Shown: piece by piece, positions 33,251 to 44,532 of the stretch | How positions within the stretch are numbered: position 1 is the first letter of the stretch | How the letters are laid out: each line of letters begins with the position of its first letter | DNA from: Buddleja alternifolia | Taxonomy: Eukaryota; Streptophyta; Magnoliopsida; Lamiales; Scrophulariaceae | Reading direction: 5' to 3' | DNA length: 64,000 bases | NCBI GenBank assembly: GCA_019426215.1 | Contig: CM033402.1 | Coordinates: 1,240,001 to 1,304,000, forward strand | Program-made: the position numbers and the translations under genes | The notes under the pieces: model-generated | Databases searched by the model: none | What the model was told of the DNA's origin: nothing | Seen by the model: only the letters and a program-made list of their open reading frames with translations

Positions 33251-35053
33251 TTAAGTACATGATAAATGTGGAGTTTTAGGTGTCATAGTGTTCTCAATGA
33301 TCTTGATACCACCAATGGTGATACCAGGGCCCTGATGCCTCGGCACCAATGTCACCAACACTGTGTCATCATCAGCCACATCCATGTCGTCATACAAATC
33401 CGTCAGATTCAGACGGATTGAAGAGGTAGCGGTTGTATCCTTCGATTTGTGCGGCACTTGAGCATAAGTCCCAGCATACGACGCCTTATCGAGCTCAAAC
33501 ACATTGTCATCTTCATCGTTCACAAACACATCAACCTTGAGGAGCTTCGAGGTGTCCACCGTTATATCTTCAAGAAACAGCGACTCGTCTGCTTTTCCTT
33601 TCTTGCTCTTAGGAACTAGTACCCTCACAATTTTATCCACTGTGATGGGGAACACAGTGTTGGGCACTGCAGCAGCAGTTCTGCCAGCTCTAGTGACCTT
33701 GGCCCCAGCCGTCTGAGGCGGCGGCCTGTAGTCCAGCCATGGCAGGTCAATTCTCTGGTAATCGAATCCCATTCGTAAATTGTCCAAACAGTCCTTGACC
33801 GTCACACGGACGAGCTGGGCATTCTCATCGTAGAACAGAAACGCAGCATTGAGGAAATCAGGGTCATTGATTTTCTTATCAGGTAATTTGTTGCTAGGCA
33901 AGAAGTTTTGCCATATCATCCACATGCGATCCACGTTGCCATGGTGACAGTAGAACAAGGGGTCACGACCTGCTGAGTAGAAGTTGCCCAAGTCCTCTCC
34001 GCTGGGCTGTCCCTTGTAGTCTCCAACCCACCCGTGCACGGAGGTGTGAGATCCACGCTCCAGTGCACCCTGGCCCGCTTCGCTGTTGGGGTCTCCTTCC
34101 CGATAAGGCGCTCCCATGAAGTCACACACGGTTGCGTTAGCACGAATCATTTCACTGTACATGATCGTCAGGTTATTGGTCACCACTTGTAGAGGGTTGG
34201 TGCTGCGCGTCAAACCAAGATCCACCACGGCGTTTGGCTTGATGCAGTCAGGGTCGCGCTTTTCGTCATAGAGAGCGGATTCAGGATCCAGGAACATGGG
34301 GGGGATGGTCATGCCCTTGGGATTGTCCCAATTCCAAAATGGCAAAGCGAAAGTAGGGTCACCAATAAGTTTCCCCAAAATTCTCTCGTAGAAATACAGG
34401 TACCAGCGATGGAAAGGGAAGAAAAGCCAGTTGTAGTGTACTTGTAAGTCCAGGGTGCCTTGTCCTGGCTGGTCATAAGCACCATTACAGTAAGCGCAGT
34501 GGATGTTAGCTTGCTGCATGAAACTACGTGGGTCGTCTTTCGGAAGCCGTCTCATGCGATCCATAGCCATATTATACTTAAAGATGTACTCGGGGGAAAC
34601 CCTATGAGCAGATGGCCTGATTTTCATCTCCAAAACAGGCGGGATGCGGTAATCGATGATACTTTCTGAAAGCGGGGGGCAACAACTGTCCTTCAACAGT
34701 GTGCCGCCGGCGACCCAGTTCTTGGCAACACCACACTTGTCGAGCTCCGGTGGTTTTATAGGATTAGCGGAGGCTCCAGGAGTAGTGGAAGCCAGGAGGT
34801 TTGATGCACCATAGAGACCACCTAAACCAACAAGCATGTTCCTTCGGTCCACCTTTCCTTGGGGAGGAGTAGTAGTTTCAACATCATTTTGGGAGGTTTT
34901 TTCCTGGTTTTGGCCGCTGCAGCAGGAAATTTGAAGGCCACGATTGATGCTGCGCTTTGCATGGAAGAAGAAATGTGATGGCTTAGTGTGAGAATTAGAA
35001 GGTGAGAGGGAGTGGGAGGGGTTGGCCGTGCATGGAAGATGAAGAGATGCCAT
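33251..35053 (-). CDS. PPO: Polyphenol oxidase (catechol oxidase type), plastid, intact and intronless
   Basis: 600 residues, a normal length for plant polyphenol oxidases, which oxidise o-diphenols to quinones in the thylakoid lumen. Residues 1 to about 65 form a Ser/His-rich plastid transit peptide. The thylakoid signal has twin arginines R70-R71, a hydrophobic stretch and a TPGASA cleavage region (about 70-96). The copper A site is H185, H206, H215, with C189 placed for the Cys-His thioether bridge. The copper B site is H336, H340 and H370 in FYCHHGN. The linker motif LPWLDY (437-442) and the C-terminal domain (KVDVFVNDED at 506-515) are complete. T337 follows the first copper B histidine, the position that tunes substrate use in this family. 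ATG at 35053 is the only sensible start, with a TATA box upstream. No frame damage is seen. Confidence 0.97.
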   Translation of the reverse strand: MASLHLPCTANPSHSLSPSNSHTKPSHFFFHAKRSINRGLQISCCSGQNQEKTSQNDVETTTPPQGKVDRRNMLVGLGGLYGASNLLASTTPGASANPIKPPELDKCGVAKNWVAGGTLLKDSCCPPLSESIIDYRIPPVLEMKIRPSAHRVSPEYIFKYNMAMDRMRRLPKDDPRSFMQQANIHCAYCNGAYDQPGQGTLDLQVHYNWLFFPFHRWYLYFYERILGKLIGDPTFALPFWNWDNPKGMTIPPMFLDPESALYDEKRDPDCIKPNAVVDLGLTRSTNPLQVVTNNLTIMYSEMIRANATVCDFMGAPYREGDPNSEAGQGALERGSHTSVHGWVGDYKGQPSGEDLGNFYSAGRDPLFYCHHGNVDRMWMIWQNFLPSNKLPDKKINDPDFLNAAFLFYDENAQLVRVTVKDCLDNLRMGFDYQRIDLPWLDYRPPPQTAGAKVTRAGRTAAAVPNTVFPITVDKIVRVLVPKSKKGKADESLFLEDITVDTSKLLKVDVFVNDEDDNVFELDKASYAGTYAQVPHKSKDTTATSSIRLNLTDLYDDMDVADDDTVLVTLVPRHQGPGITIGGIKIIENTMTPKTPHLSCT

Positions 35054-35113
35054 AGCTATATTCTATACTATGGATTGTGTAGGAATTGATGTTAGAAGTG
35101 GAGAAACGTTCTG

Positions 35114-35122
35114 CTATTTATA
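35114..35122 (-). promoter_or_regulatory. TATA box of polyphenol oxidase
   Basis: TATAAATAG on minus, 61-69 bases upstream of the ATG. The damaged duplicate at 42304-42495 has lost this segment. Confidence 0.75.
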
Positions 35123-35420
35123 ATGGAGGAAAATGGATGAGTGATACTGATACTGATGACTGATGAGCAGCACAGCATTATTGTGGTGGTTGTGAGGGTG
35201 GTTGTGAGGATATAATGTTGGTAACTTCTATAGAGTGAAACATGTAAAGCGTGTTTAAATAAATAGGAAATTCTATACCGCTTCCGATTTTGCTAGAGTC
35301 AAGTGTATTTTAGAAAATGAGTAACTAATTATATAACAAGTGTAATATATTATCTTTATGGTCTGGACGAATGAGGTCATGACCTACCCCCTAAGCATCA
35401 AAGATTTAAAAAGTACCAAA

Positions 35421-35829
35421 CCTTACTACAAAAAAATTGAGTATTGACAATGGAAATATATGTCATGACTTAAAACCGTGGTGTATAGAGGTCTAAGCTC
35501 ACTGCTAATTTGGCTTAGGTAGATGTTTCATATAGTCACACTAAAGTTAGCCGTAGTGAAAAAGAATGCTAGCTATTTTAAGCTCTAACTAGCCGTAGTG
35601 GAAGAAATGTTAACATAACACTTTTTTATAATAGCTAAAATCCATAATTTTTACAAAGAATAAAATATTAACCATGGTTATAAGTTATGATAAATATTTT
35701 GGCCATGCTTGTAAGTACCACCGCCAAAGCCGTAGCAAAGCCGTTGTCAATTAATTTTAACTATAGCAAAGGGACTTTTCACAATGACATATTGATTTAT
35801 GGGCAATAATTATTTTTTTTGTAGTACCT
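35421..35829. mobile_element. CACTA-type MITE, copy A
   Basis: The element runs 35424-35826 (403 bp). It starts TACTACAAAAAAATTG (first base changed from C) and ends TTTTTTTTGTAGTA. It is flanked by a 3-bp duplication CCT (35421-35423, 35827-35829), as expected for CACTA elements. It has no coding capacity. Confidence 0.8.
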
Positions 35830-36229
35830 AGAGTTGTTAACGGGGTCTTATAAGTTGAACATATGCTAGCTCAAACTCGAATACTTGCACTCAATTCATA
35901 GATTTTTCTCGCAGCTCAATTCTAATTAAGAAGTTCACATTGGATTTTATATTTCAAAATGTGTTTCATTTTCTATTTTATTTATTTATATGTCAAGTGT
36001 ATAAAATTTACATCACTTATATATTTAAACCAAAAAAAAAGAAAATTAAATGAAACAACTTAAAATAAGGGCTAAAAAAATAAACAAATGTGAAAGCAAC
36101 ACTTTGTATGTCGACTTTAAATTGAAGACGACATACAAAATGCGTTCTTATATTATTTTTGAAATAGGTTTAAAATTTGAATTATTTTGAGAATTTTTTT
36201 ATTATTTTATATTATTTTGTTAGAAAATC

Positions 36230-37375
36230 CTATATCCTCGAGATCGATAATTGGGACATTGGGCATTGAAAAGCATACCCCACAATCATGTGTTTTTTTT
36301 TTCCATAAAAAAAATGGCATTGAAAAGCATTCCCCACAATGTTGTTTAGGAAAATTAGACTAAGAACAGCTGTTTTTATCTTGCTTTTAGCTTTTCGGTG
36401 AAAATGTAATTTTATGTTGCTCTCACGACACTGATTAATTTAAGGTCATGAGACACGTAGCTTGTTCTAGATTTTACTTCTGATCTATATCATACATACA
36501 CAATAATCTATATCATATATACACAATAAGCGTATATAATTTATAATAAATTTACGTTTAAGAAAAATATTATATACACATGTTACTCACATATAAAATA
36601 TAATAGGAGATTATAACACCACTTATAATAAGAGATCCAAATTGGCCCTACAATAATTTATCTAACTTGTTGAAAACCTGGGATGTTCTGATGATTTAAC
36701 TACGCCTCGAGCTAAGGCCCAAATCATGGTCCATGAGCTATATCCAAATACTAAGAAAGTAAGAATTTATCTATATTATTTATAATTGAAGAATTTTAAA
36801 TATTTGACGACATTATTTAGGTATGACATAACTATCTCCCTTTCTAAATGTCATGTAGGTTTATTTCATGCTTTATCCAACCAATAAACCACGTTTCTTT
36901 TTATATGTTTTTCTCTTTTTCATTGTTTCTCTTTATCTTTCTAAAGAAAATTCTTTCTCTCCCTCTCTCTCTCTTTTTTTTTTTTTGATCTTGCACTTAT
37001 TTTCTAAACATTTGAAATAATTGACATAAATTATGAATAAAATTTATGTTTACATAATTGATGTAAGTGAAAATATGACATTGAGCTAAGCTGACAAGAC
37101 CAAGATCCAATGGGCTAAAAGTCCTACGAAAAGGCGGATTAAGGCCCAGACAATTATAATCCGGTTGGGCCTGGACCTGGAAAGGAAAGCAATCATCAAA
37201 GAGACAAGACCCAATCAAGATACAATTAAGAGATAGTCAAGGGCCCGACAATTAAGGACTTACCATAGCAGGCCGAGATAATGAAGCGGGTCCAGACTTG
37301 ATTCTAGCTAGATCTGGCTTGATTAAGGGACCTCAATTTCTTGTTGTACAATCACATAGCACTCGGTCAAATTAT
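36230..37375. other. Non-coding DNA between MITE and gypsy remnant
   Basis: No gene is visible. It contains a polypyrimidine run at about 36945-36986 with (CT)n, an AT-rich stretch, and a GC-richer block (about 37085-37320) also found in copy B at 43080-43325. The minus-strand frames predicted here are conserved only as part of the duplication. Confidence 0.5.
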
Positions 37376-37663
37376 TTCTTGAACGAACTGAGAAGTGGCA
37401 TGATAAACACATTCTTCCGCGGGAATTTGAGGAAGGCGAAATGGTGTTGATGTACAACTCGAGACTCAGACTCTTTCCTGAAAGACTCAAGTCGCGGTGG
37501 TCGGGACCTTTTCGTATCACATGCGTGTATTCCTCGGGAGCTTTGGGACTAATCACCAATGCTGGATAAGTTTTCTTGACTAATGGACACAGGTTGAAAC
37601 ACTACTCAGGAGTTGACTGGAGCACAGACACATTGTCTGTCAAGCTCAGTGATCCATCGACTT
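37376..37663 (+). pseudogene. Gypsy pol C-terminal remnant, copy A
   Basis: The translation from about 37386 aligns with the last about 90 residues of the intact gypsy pol at 28460-28724: a WHDK...PREF segment, then [19 protein letters not shown] and RLKHY. A TAA at 37567-37569 interrupts it, where copy B has an open codon. The rest of pol is missing. Downstream, 'GCGCTTCTTGGGAGGCAAC' at about 37703 matches the post-pol sequence of the intact element. Confidence 0.85.
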
Positions 37664-38638
37664 AAGCTTCCTCTGAACAGTCAAACTATTGACTATAAAT
37701 GAGCGCTTCTTGGGAGGCAACTCATGTTTCTGGCTTTTTGTTGTTTTGTTTGCTTTTAGTTTGTTTTCGTTTTTGTTTTTGTCATTGTCGGGAGGAAATT
37801 TTCAGACACTGCTCTTAACGTTCGAATGCCAGAAGTCTAACATTTGAACGTTACATGAAAAAAAAAATTGGGATGCTACTACACGTAACGTTCAAATGTG
37901 AGTCCCATAACGTTCGAACGTTGGAAAAAAAGAGGAGAAAATAGAAGAAAAAAGACATCGACTTCTCCAAAATCATCCCTATTCTTCCCCAATTTTAAAA
38001 TCCACTAAGTCCCATCCCTAATTTACCCTAGAATTCTCGTTCCTCACTGCTAAATCGCCACCACTTTCGTCCCACCGTTGTGCTGCATCACCACCTTCAC
38101 CACCACCTCGCTGCCCCGATGCATCCTCTCACATTTCCAAAATGAAAACTAAACAGTACCAAGCCACCACTTCCGCCCTGACGCCACTGCTCCAACACCG
38201 CACCACTCCACTGTCGGAGATCATGCTACCATCATTCGCCACCGCCACCACTAGATCGATGTTTCGGCCCCAAATTTCCTAACGTTCGAACGTGGCTCTC
38301 GAGACATTCGAACATCAATTTCAGTGTCAATTTTTCGGAATTGCCAATTCGACTAGGTGAGTGATTGGCTTAAACCCGTCTTGTTATTTTTAGTAATTTA
38401 TAAGCCATGTGGGGCTCGTTTGATTTCTTGTAATATTGTGGTGAAATTGTGCGGCTATGGCTGATTGTTTAGTTGTGGTTTATTGAAGAAGTTTGGGGTT
38501 GTACGGTTTATCTATCGGGTTGGTTTGTGTATAGTTGCGGGTTGTTGTTGGTGAGATTCCTGAATTGATTAAAATCGTGTTGTTGATTGGGTTGGCGTAT
38601 TTTGCATTACTATTATTGAATTGGTTAAATAGTTTACA
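37664..38638 (+). other. Spacer with AACGTTCGAACGTT-type palindromes
   Basis: No ORF is present. The 14-bp palindrome AACGTTCGAACGTT occurs at 37909-37922, with degenerate forms near 37816, 37847, 37884, 38281 and 38308. The equivalent spacer of copy B has them too. It lies between pol and the extra ORF of the gypsy remnant. Confidence 0.6.
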
Positions 38639-39588
38639 ATGACAAGAACTAAGGGGGAAAATGCGGTAGAGAGAACCTCGAGGAGTCAAGATCCCTAGGT
38701 AGATCCCATGGTTGACGAGGTCGAGGAGAAGGCTGTTGCCCTTGACCCGCGGTTTGATGATTTAAAGATTTCGGCCGAGTATAGGAGGCTTCATGCTCAT
38801 TTACTACATAAAGAGCGCCATTTACTCATTCAGAAGCCCTCGTCAAGGCTATTCTTCAGCTCCATAAGCGGCAGGTGTATTATGAGAAACCACAACCGAA
38901 CCATCCTGCCTGAGTTCAGGAGTTTAATGTTGCAGCTGTCATTAACGAGCTAAAGCCGAGCAATTATAGGAAAAGGCATGTGGTCAAATTAAGAGGCACT
39001 ATTGTTGATTTTGGTAAGATTCTATCAAGGCTTGTCTCGGTCTTTCTGCCCCAGCCCACTGCCTGTGCTTATAGTGCTTTGGTCCAAAACAATTACAATG
39101 TCGTGGATTTTGATAAGGTGTTAAGGGAGATAGATGTCGAGGGGGCATGTTGGAAAAATAACAACAATCTACTGAAACAGGGGAATTTGACAGCCGATGA
39201 CCTATTTTGGTATGAGTTTGTACAACATTGCATTATGCCTACTATTAACAAGTCAGAAGTGAATAAGGATCGAGCTGCGTTGATATATACTATCACGAAA
39301 AAATTGGAGATAGACATAGTACAGTTGATTTACTCAGCCCTGCAGAATCAGATAAAGAAAGCAGCTTTGGAAGGTCCTACTGTCCCTGGTAAGAAGAAGA
39401 CTCCCTTCATTTTTCCATCCTTTATCAGTGTTCTCTATCGATACCATGATGTGGAGAATTATAAGGATGAGGAGTCTGATTCTCCGGACCTAGCTTTGGA
39501 ATACACCGGCAAGCTCTGCCATGTGAGAGGGAACAAGAAGCCCCGTACCACTCAGATTGGGCGCGAGGGTTCGAGTAGTCAGCCATAG
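38639..39588 (+). pseudogene. Extra 3' ORF (envelope position) of gypsy remnant, copy A
   Basis: A frame from ATG 38639 (MTRTKGENAVERTSRSQDP) is stopped at 38697 and then continues open in fragments: 38708-38953 and, in another frame, 38980-39588. The 202-residue distal part has the pattern seen in 'putative plant transposon protein' domains (KLRGTIVDFG, then LTADDLFWYEFVQHCIMP, then KLEIDIVQLI). These are common downstream of pol in Athila-type elements. No membrane segment or signal peptide is visible in this part, so an envelope function is not supported; only the position matches. At least one stop and two frameshifts are present. Confidence 0.7.
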
Positions 39589-39728
39589 GGGTCGGCCCAC
39601 GGGAGACCGATTCAGAGACGACCTTAGACATGAGATGGCTCAGATCCGGTTAGGCCAGTCTGTGATGATGGCTGATATGGTGAGAATTTACTTATTTTAG
39701 AGCTTCATATTCATGTGATATATATATA

Positions 39729-40497
39729 TGTTAGGATTATGCCCTCAGATGTCATAGAAGATAGAATGAGTATGGCATCTATCTTATATTGAACTTAATT
39801 ATTATTAATAAAAGGCACTATTTAGTTTTTCACTTAATTCTTATCTGCATCTATAAGTTTTGTAAAACGCTTAGCCCGTGTTTTCAGTGCGATCTCTCTA
39901 CTTCCTATGGGATAGGAAGAATGGCACTAGAAAGATCGACCTTGATTACTAAAACTAGTTCGTAAGTAATATGAAATCTTTAATGGGCAAATAAAGACTT
40001 TGAATACTAGTACAATCTTAGCTCTGACATGGGAGTGCCAGTCGAACACCATGTGATGGTGGGAGCTTAAGACTGTAGGCACATCAATGGAACTTATATG
40101 CTCGAACACGACTCGCATCGGTTTTGTCACATGGGTTTTCACTATGTGACTGTCAATGACAGAACTGATTATGCGTAATAGGTATATGTGAACCTTTGAC
40201 ATGAAGTATCAGGCTAAAGATGCACTTGTGACATCAATTCTTTCACTAAAGTAGTTAGACCAAATTCAACCATTGGTGGGGTAGACCTCAAAATGCGGAC
40301 TTGATGGGCTAGTGGTAGTCTTAGCAGATATCTAATATGGGATTTGTTCTCTTATAATTGAATGAAAATGTACCCTATGTGATTATAGATATATAGAGAT
40401 CAAAGTCTTTGGCCAAAGCAAAAGAGACGATTGTGCTAGGCACTTAATCGATCTCAATGATCTCGTATTATTATAATTTATACATATGGTCAAGTCC
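39729..40497 (+). repeat. Truncated copia LTR, copy A
   Basis: It starts TGTTAGGATTATG and matches the first about 770 bases of the full LTR at 45619-47395. It ends abruptly at 40497 with the duplication. Both copies sit at the same point downstream of the extra ORF. Confidence 0.85.
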
Positions 40498-40624
40498 TTT
40501 ATGGAGCAAGATAGAGTCTTTATAACTCAAGATTATGACTATCAACCCGGATTTGTCACGCTAGATATTTAGGGCATCCCCCTTCGTCTTGAATTAAAAA
40601 AAAACGATAAACAATCATATGACA
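40498..40624. other. Junction between duplication copies A and B
   Basis: About 125 bases present in neither copy's partner: unrelated AT-rich sequence, probably filler from the rearrangement or a third source. No gene is present. Confidence 0.5.
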
Positions 40625-40718
40625 AGTGTTATATACTCTCTTTATGAAATGCACTTAGGTCTGGACGAATGAGGTCATGACCTGCCCCCTAAGCATCAAA
40701 GATTTAAAAAGCACCAAA

Positions 40719-41114
40719 CCTCACTAAAAGAAAATTGAGTATTCACAAAGGAAATATATGTCATGACTTAAAACCGTGGTATATAGCGATCTAAGCTCAC
40801 TGCTAACTTGGCCATGGTAGATAATTCATATAGTCACACTAAAGTTAGCCATAGTGAAAAAGAATGCTAGCTATTTTAAGCTCTAACTAGACGTGGTGGA
40901 AGAAATGTTAACCTAACACTTTTTTACAATGGCTAAAATCCATGATTTTTACAATTAATAAAATATTGACCATGGTAAATGTTTTGGCCATGCTTGCAAA
41001 TACCACAGCCAAAGTCGTAGCAAAGCCGTGGTCAATTAATTTTAACTATGACAAATGGACTTTTTCCAATGGCATATTGGCTTATGGGCAATAATCATTT
41101 TTTTTGTAGTGCCT
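40719..41114. mobile_element. CACTA-type MITE, copy B
   Basis: The element runs 40722-41111 (390 bp). It starts CACTAAAAG and ends TTTTTTTTGTAGTG, with CCT duplications at 40719-40721 and 41112-41114. It keeps the outer C/G bases lost in copy A. Confidence 0.8.
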
Positions 41115-41519
41115 AGAGTTGTTAACGGGGTCTTATAAGTTGAACATACGCTAGCTCAAACTCGAATACTTGCACTCAATTCATAGATTTTTCTCGCAGC
41201 TCAATATTAATTAAGAAGCTCACATTGGATCTTAAATTTCAAAATGTGTTTCATTTTCTATTTTATTTATTTATATGTCAAGTGTATAAAATTTATATCA
41301 CTTATATATTTAAGACAAAGAAAAAGAAAAATAAAATGAAATAACTTAAAATAATGGCTAAAAATAAACAAATGTGAAGACAACACTTTGTATGTCGACT
41401 TCAAATTGAAGACGGCATACAAAATGAGTTCTTATATTATTTTTGAAATAGGTTTAAAATTTGTATTGTTTTGCGTATTCTTTTATTATTTTATATTATT
41501 TTGTTAAAAAACTCTATAT

Positions 41520-42303
41520 TAAATTTATAAGAATATATAATCTAATTTGGAATAAGAAAGTAATCTAATAGAACCTTTAAAATAGAGAATTCATAATTAA
41601 ATTGTTTACAGTAACAAACCGGTAATTAATCAATTTCACCACTGTTCAAACAAATATTGCATTTCCACCGGCTTTACACATGAATGAAAATGTAATTCGT
41701 GAATCGTGATTCCATCAAATAATGGTTTTTGATATTACTAAAGGGAATGCTTCATTTTGAAAACATTATAGATTAACAGTTTTCGATTTTTTTAGACTTA
41801 TCAAAACAATATAATGATTGTTGCACGTCTTGCTAATTACTGACTTTTTTATTTTGTTTTTTCACGTGGGTAATTTTTTTATTCCAAATGAATTATACAT
41901 TCTTATAAATTTTCTGTAAACAAAATTATATCAAAAAAAACAATTACAGCAAAATTTATATTTTAGATCTACCCATGGTCAGATTTTCCATAACTATGTT
42001 ATTGTGTTCCCCTGTATATCTCTTTTTCCATTCTATAAAGTAAACATAGAGAGACAATTCATTCAAGTCAAACAAACATTAATGTGTTTTACACGTGGCT
42101 ATCATCCGTGCTATGGAATAGGAGATGAAATATATTTTGGAATAGGAGATCCCATCTTGCCACTAATTATCAATAATAATAACTTATATACAAATTTTGT
42201 CACTAATAAACATGTAAAATTAAAAATTCTTTTCACGAAAAATTTATAATCAGTGGCTACTTTGATATTATGGGTTGTGTTGGGATTTTGATGTTAGTAG
42301 TAG
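41520..42303. other. AT-rich insert in copy B, no gene
   Basis: Nothing coding is seen. At 42155-42270 it holds a fragment of the dispersed repeat found at about 16150-16290. Confidence 0.5.
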
Positions 42304-42495
42304 TAGTGTGAGAATTAGAAGGTGAGAGGGAGTGGGAGGGGTTGGCCGTGCATGGAAGATGAAGAGATGCCATAGCTATATTATATACTATGGGTTGTGT
42401 GGGGATATATTTTGATGAGCAGCATTATTGTGGTGGTTGTGAGGATATAATGCAACTTCTATAGCGTGAAATGTGTAATGATAAAAAAAAAAAAC
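42304..42495 (-). pseudogene. Polyphenol oxidase 5' remnant
   Basis: 42304-42382 is identical to the region encoding the first about 23 residues and the start codon of the intact gene (34984-35062). The ATG is at 42373-42371 on minus. The matching promoter DNA continues to about 42495 with deletions that remove the TATA box. Everything after residue about 23 is absent. It shows that the duplication once included at least the 5' end of the oxidase gene. Confidence 0.88.
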
Positions 42496-43381
42496 ATGTA
42501 AAGCGTGCATTTTTTTTCCATAAAAAAAATGGCATTGAAAAGCATACCCCACAATGATGTTTAGGAAAATTAGACTAAGAAAAGCTGTTTTTATCTTGCT
42601 TTTTGCTTTTCGGTGAAAATGTAATTTTATTTTGCTCTCACGACACTGATTAATTTAAGGTCATGAGACACGTGGCTTGTTCTAGATTTTACTTCTGATC
42701 TATATCACACATGCACAATAAATATATATAATTTATAATAAATCTAAGAAAGTAAGAATTTATCTATATTATTTATAATTGAAGAATTTTAAATACTTGA
42801 CGACATTATTTTGGTATGACATAACTATCTCCCTTTCTAAATGTTATGTAGGTTTATTTCATGCTTTATCCAACCAATAAACCACGTTTCTTTTAATATG
42901 TTTTTCTCTTTCTCATTGTTTCTCTTTATCTTTCTAAAGAAAATTCTTTCTCTCCCTCTCTCTCTCTCTTTTTATTTTATTTTATCTTGCACTTATTTTC
43001 TAAACATTTGCAATAATTGACATAAATTATGAATAAAATTTATGTTTACATAATTGATGTAAGTGAAAATATGACATTGAGCTAAGCTGACAAGACCAAG
43101 ATCCAATGGGCTAAAAGTCCTACGAAAAGGCGGATTAAGACCCAGACAATTATAATCCGGTTGGGCCTGGACCTGGACCTGGAAAGGAAAGCAATCATCA
43201 AAGAGACAAGACCCAATCAAGATACAATTAAGAGATAGTCAAGGCCCCAACAATTAAGGACTTACCATAGCAGGCCGAGATAATGAAGCGGGTCCAGACT
43301 TGATTCTAGCAAGATCTGGCTTGATTAAGGGACCTCGATTTCTTGTTGTACAATCACATAGCACTCGGTCGAATTATTTCT

Positions 43382-43667
43382 TGAACGGACCGAGAAGTGG
43401 CATGATAAACACATTCTTCCCTGGGAATTTGAGGAAGGCGAAATGGTGTTGATGCACAACTCGAGACTCAAACTCTTTCCTGAAAGACTCAAGTCGCGGT
43501 GGTCGGGACCTTTTCGTATCACATGCGTGTATTCCTCGGGAGCTTTGGAACTAATCACCAATGCTGGACAAGTTTTCTTGACCAATGGACACAGGTTGAA
43601 ACACTACTTAGGAGTTGACTGGAGCACAGACACATTGTCTGTCAAGCTCAGTGATCCATCGACTTAA
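43382..43667 (+). pseudogene. Gypsy pol C-terminal remnant, copy B
   Basis: The counterpart of 37376-37663, here without the internal stop: the frame is open from about 43389 to TAA at 43665, with WHDKH, NSRLKLFP, SRWSGPF and RLKHYLG matching the intact gypsy pol tail. The upstream pol is missing. Confidence 0.85.
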
Positions 43668-44532
43668 GCTTCCTATGAACAGTCAAGCTATTGACTATAA
43701 ATGAGCGCTTCTTGGGAGGCAACTCATGTTTCTTGCTTTTTGTTGTTTTGTTTGCTTTTAGTTTGTTTTCGTTTTTGTTTTTGTCGTTGTCGGGAGGAAA
43801 TTTTCAGACACTGCTCTTAACGTTCGAATGCCAGAAGTCTAACATTTGAACGTTACATGAAAAAAAATTTGGGATGCTACTGCACGTAACGTTCAAGCGT
43901 GAGTCCCATAACGTTCGAACGTTGAAAAAAAAGAAGAGAAAATAGAAGGAAAAAGACATCGACTTCTCCAAAATCATCCCTATTCTTCCCCAATTCGAAA
44001 ATCCATTAAGTCCCAACCCTAATTTACCCTAGAATTCTCGTTCCTCACTGCTAAATCGCCACCACTTCCGCCTTCATGCCACTGCTCCAACACCGCACCA
44101 CTCCATCGTCGGAGATCATGCTACCATTCATTCGCCACCACCACCACTAGATCGATGTTTCGGCCCCAAATCCTAACGTTCGAACGTGGCCCTAGAGACA
44201 TTCGAACATCAATTTCAGTGTCAATTTTTCGGAATTGCCAATTCGACTAGGTGAGTGATTGGCTTAAACCCATCTTGTTATTTTTAGTAATTTGTAAGCC
44301 ATGTGGGGCTCGTTTGATTTCTTGTAATATTGTGGTGAAATTGTGCGGCTATGGTTGATTGTTAAGTTGTGGTTTTTTGAAGAAGTTTGGGATTGTACGG
44401 TTTATCTGTCGGGTTGGTTTGTGTATTGTTGCGGGTTGTTGTTGGTGAGATTCCTGAATTGATTAAAATCGTGTTGCTGATTGAGTTGGCGTATTTTGCA
44501 TTATTATTATTGAATTGGTTGAATAGTTCGCA

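Larger units (their letters stand above)
35320..40497. repeat. Segmental duplication, copy A
   Basis: It matches copy B (about 40625-46387) in blocks: 35320-36230 with 40625-41515; 36295-36550 with 42497-42743; 36751-40497 with 42744-46387. The matching includes a MITE, gypsy pol and extra-ORF remnants, and part of a copia LTR, with nearly the same small insertions. All those insertions therefore predate the duplication. A segment at about 36550-36750 exists only in copy A. Confidence 0.9.

Noticed and set aside
36997..37559. Minus-strand frames repeated at 42993-43585
   Set aside because: Part of the duplicated block; the plus strand encodes a recognisable gypsy pol tail over the overlapping portion.
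39927..40202. 91-residue minus-strand frame, also at 45817-46092
   Set aside because: Conserved only because both lie in duplicated copia LTR sequence; no domain.
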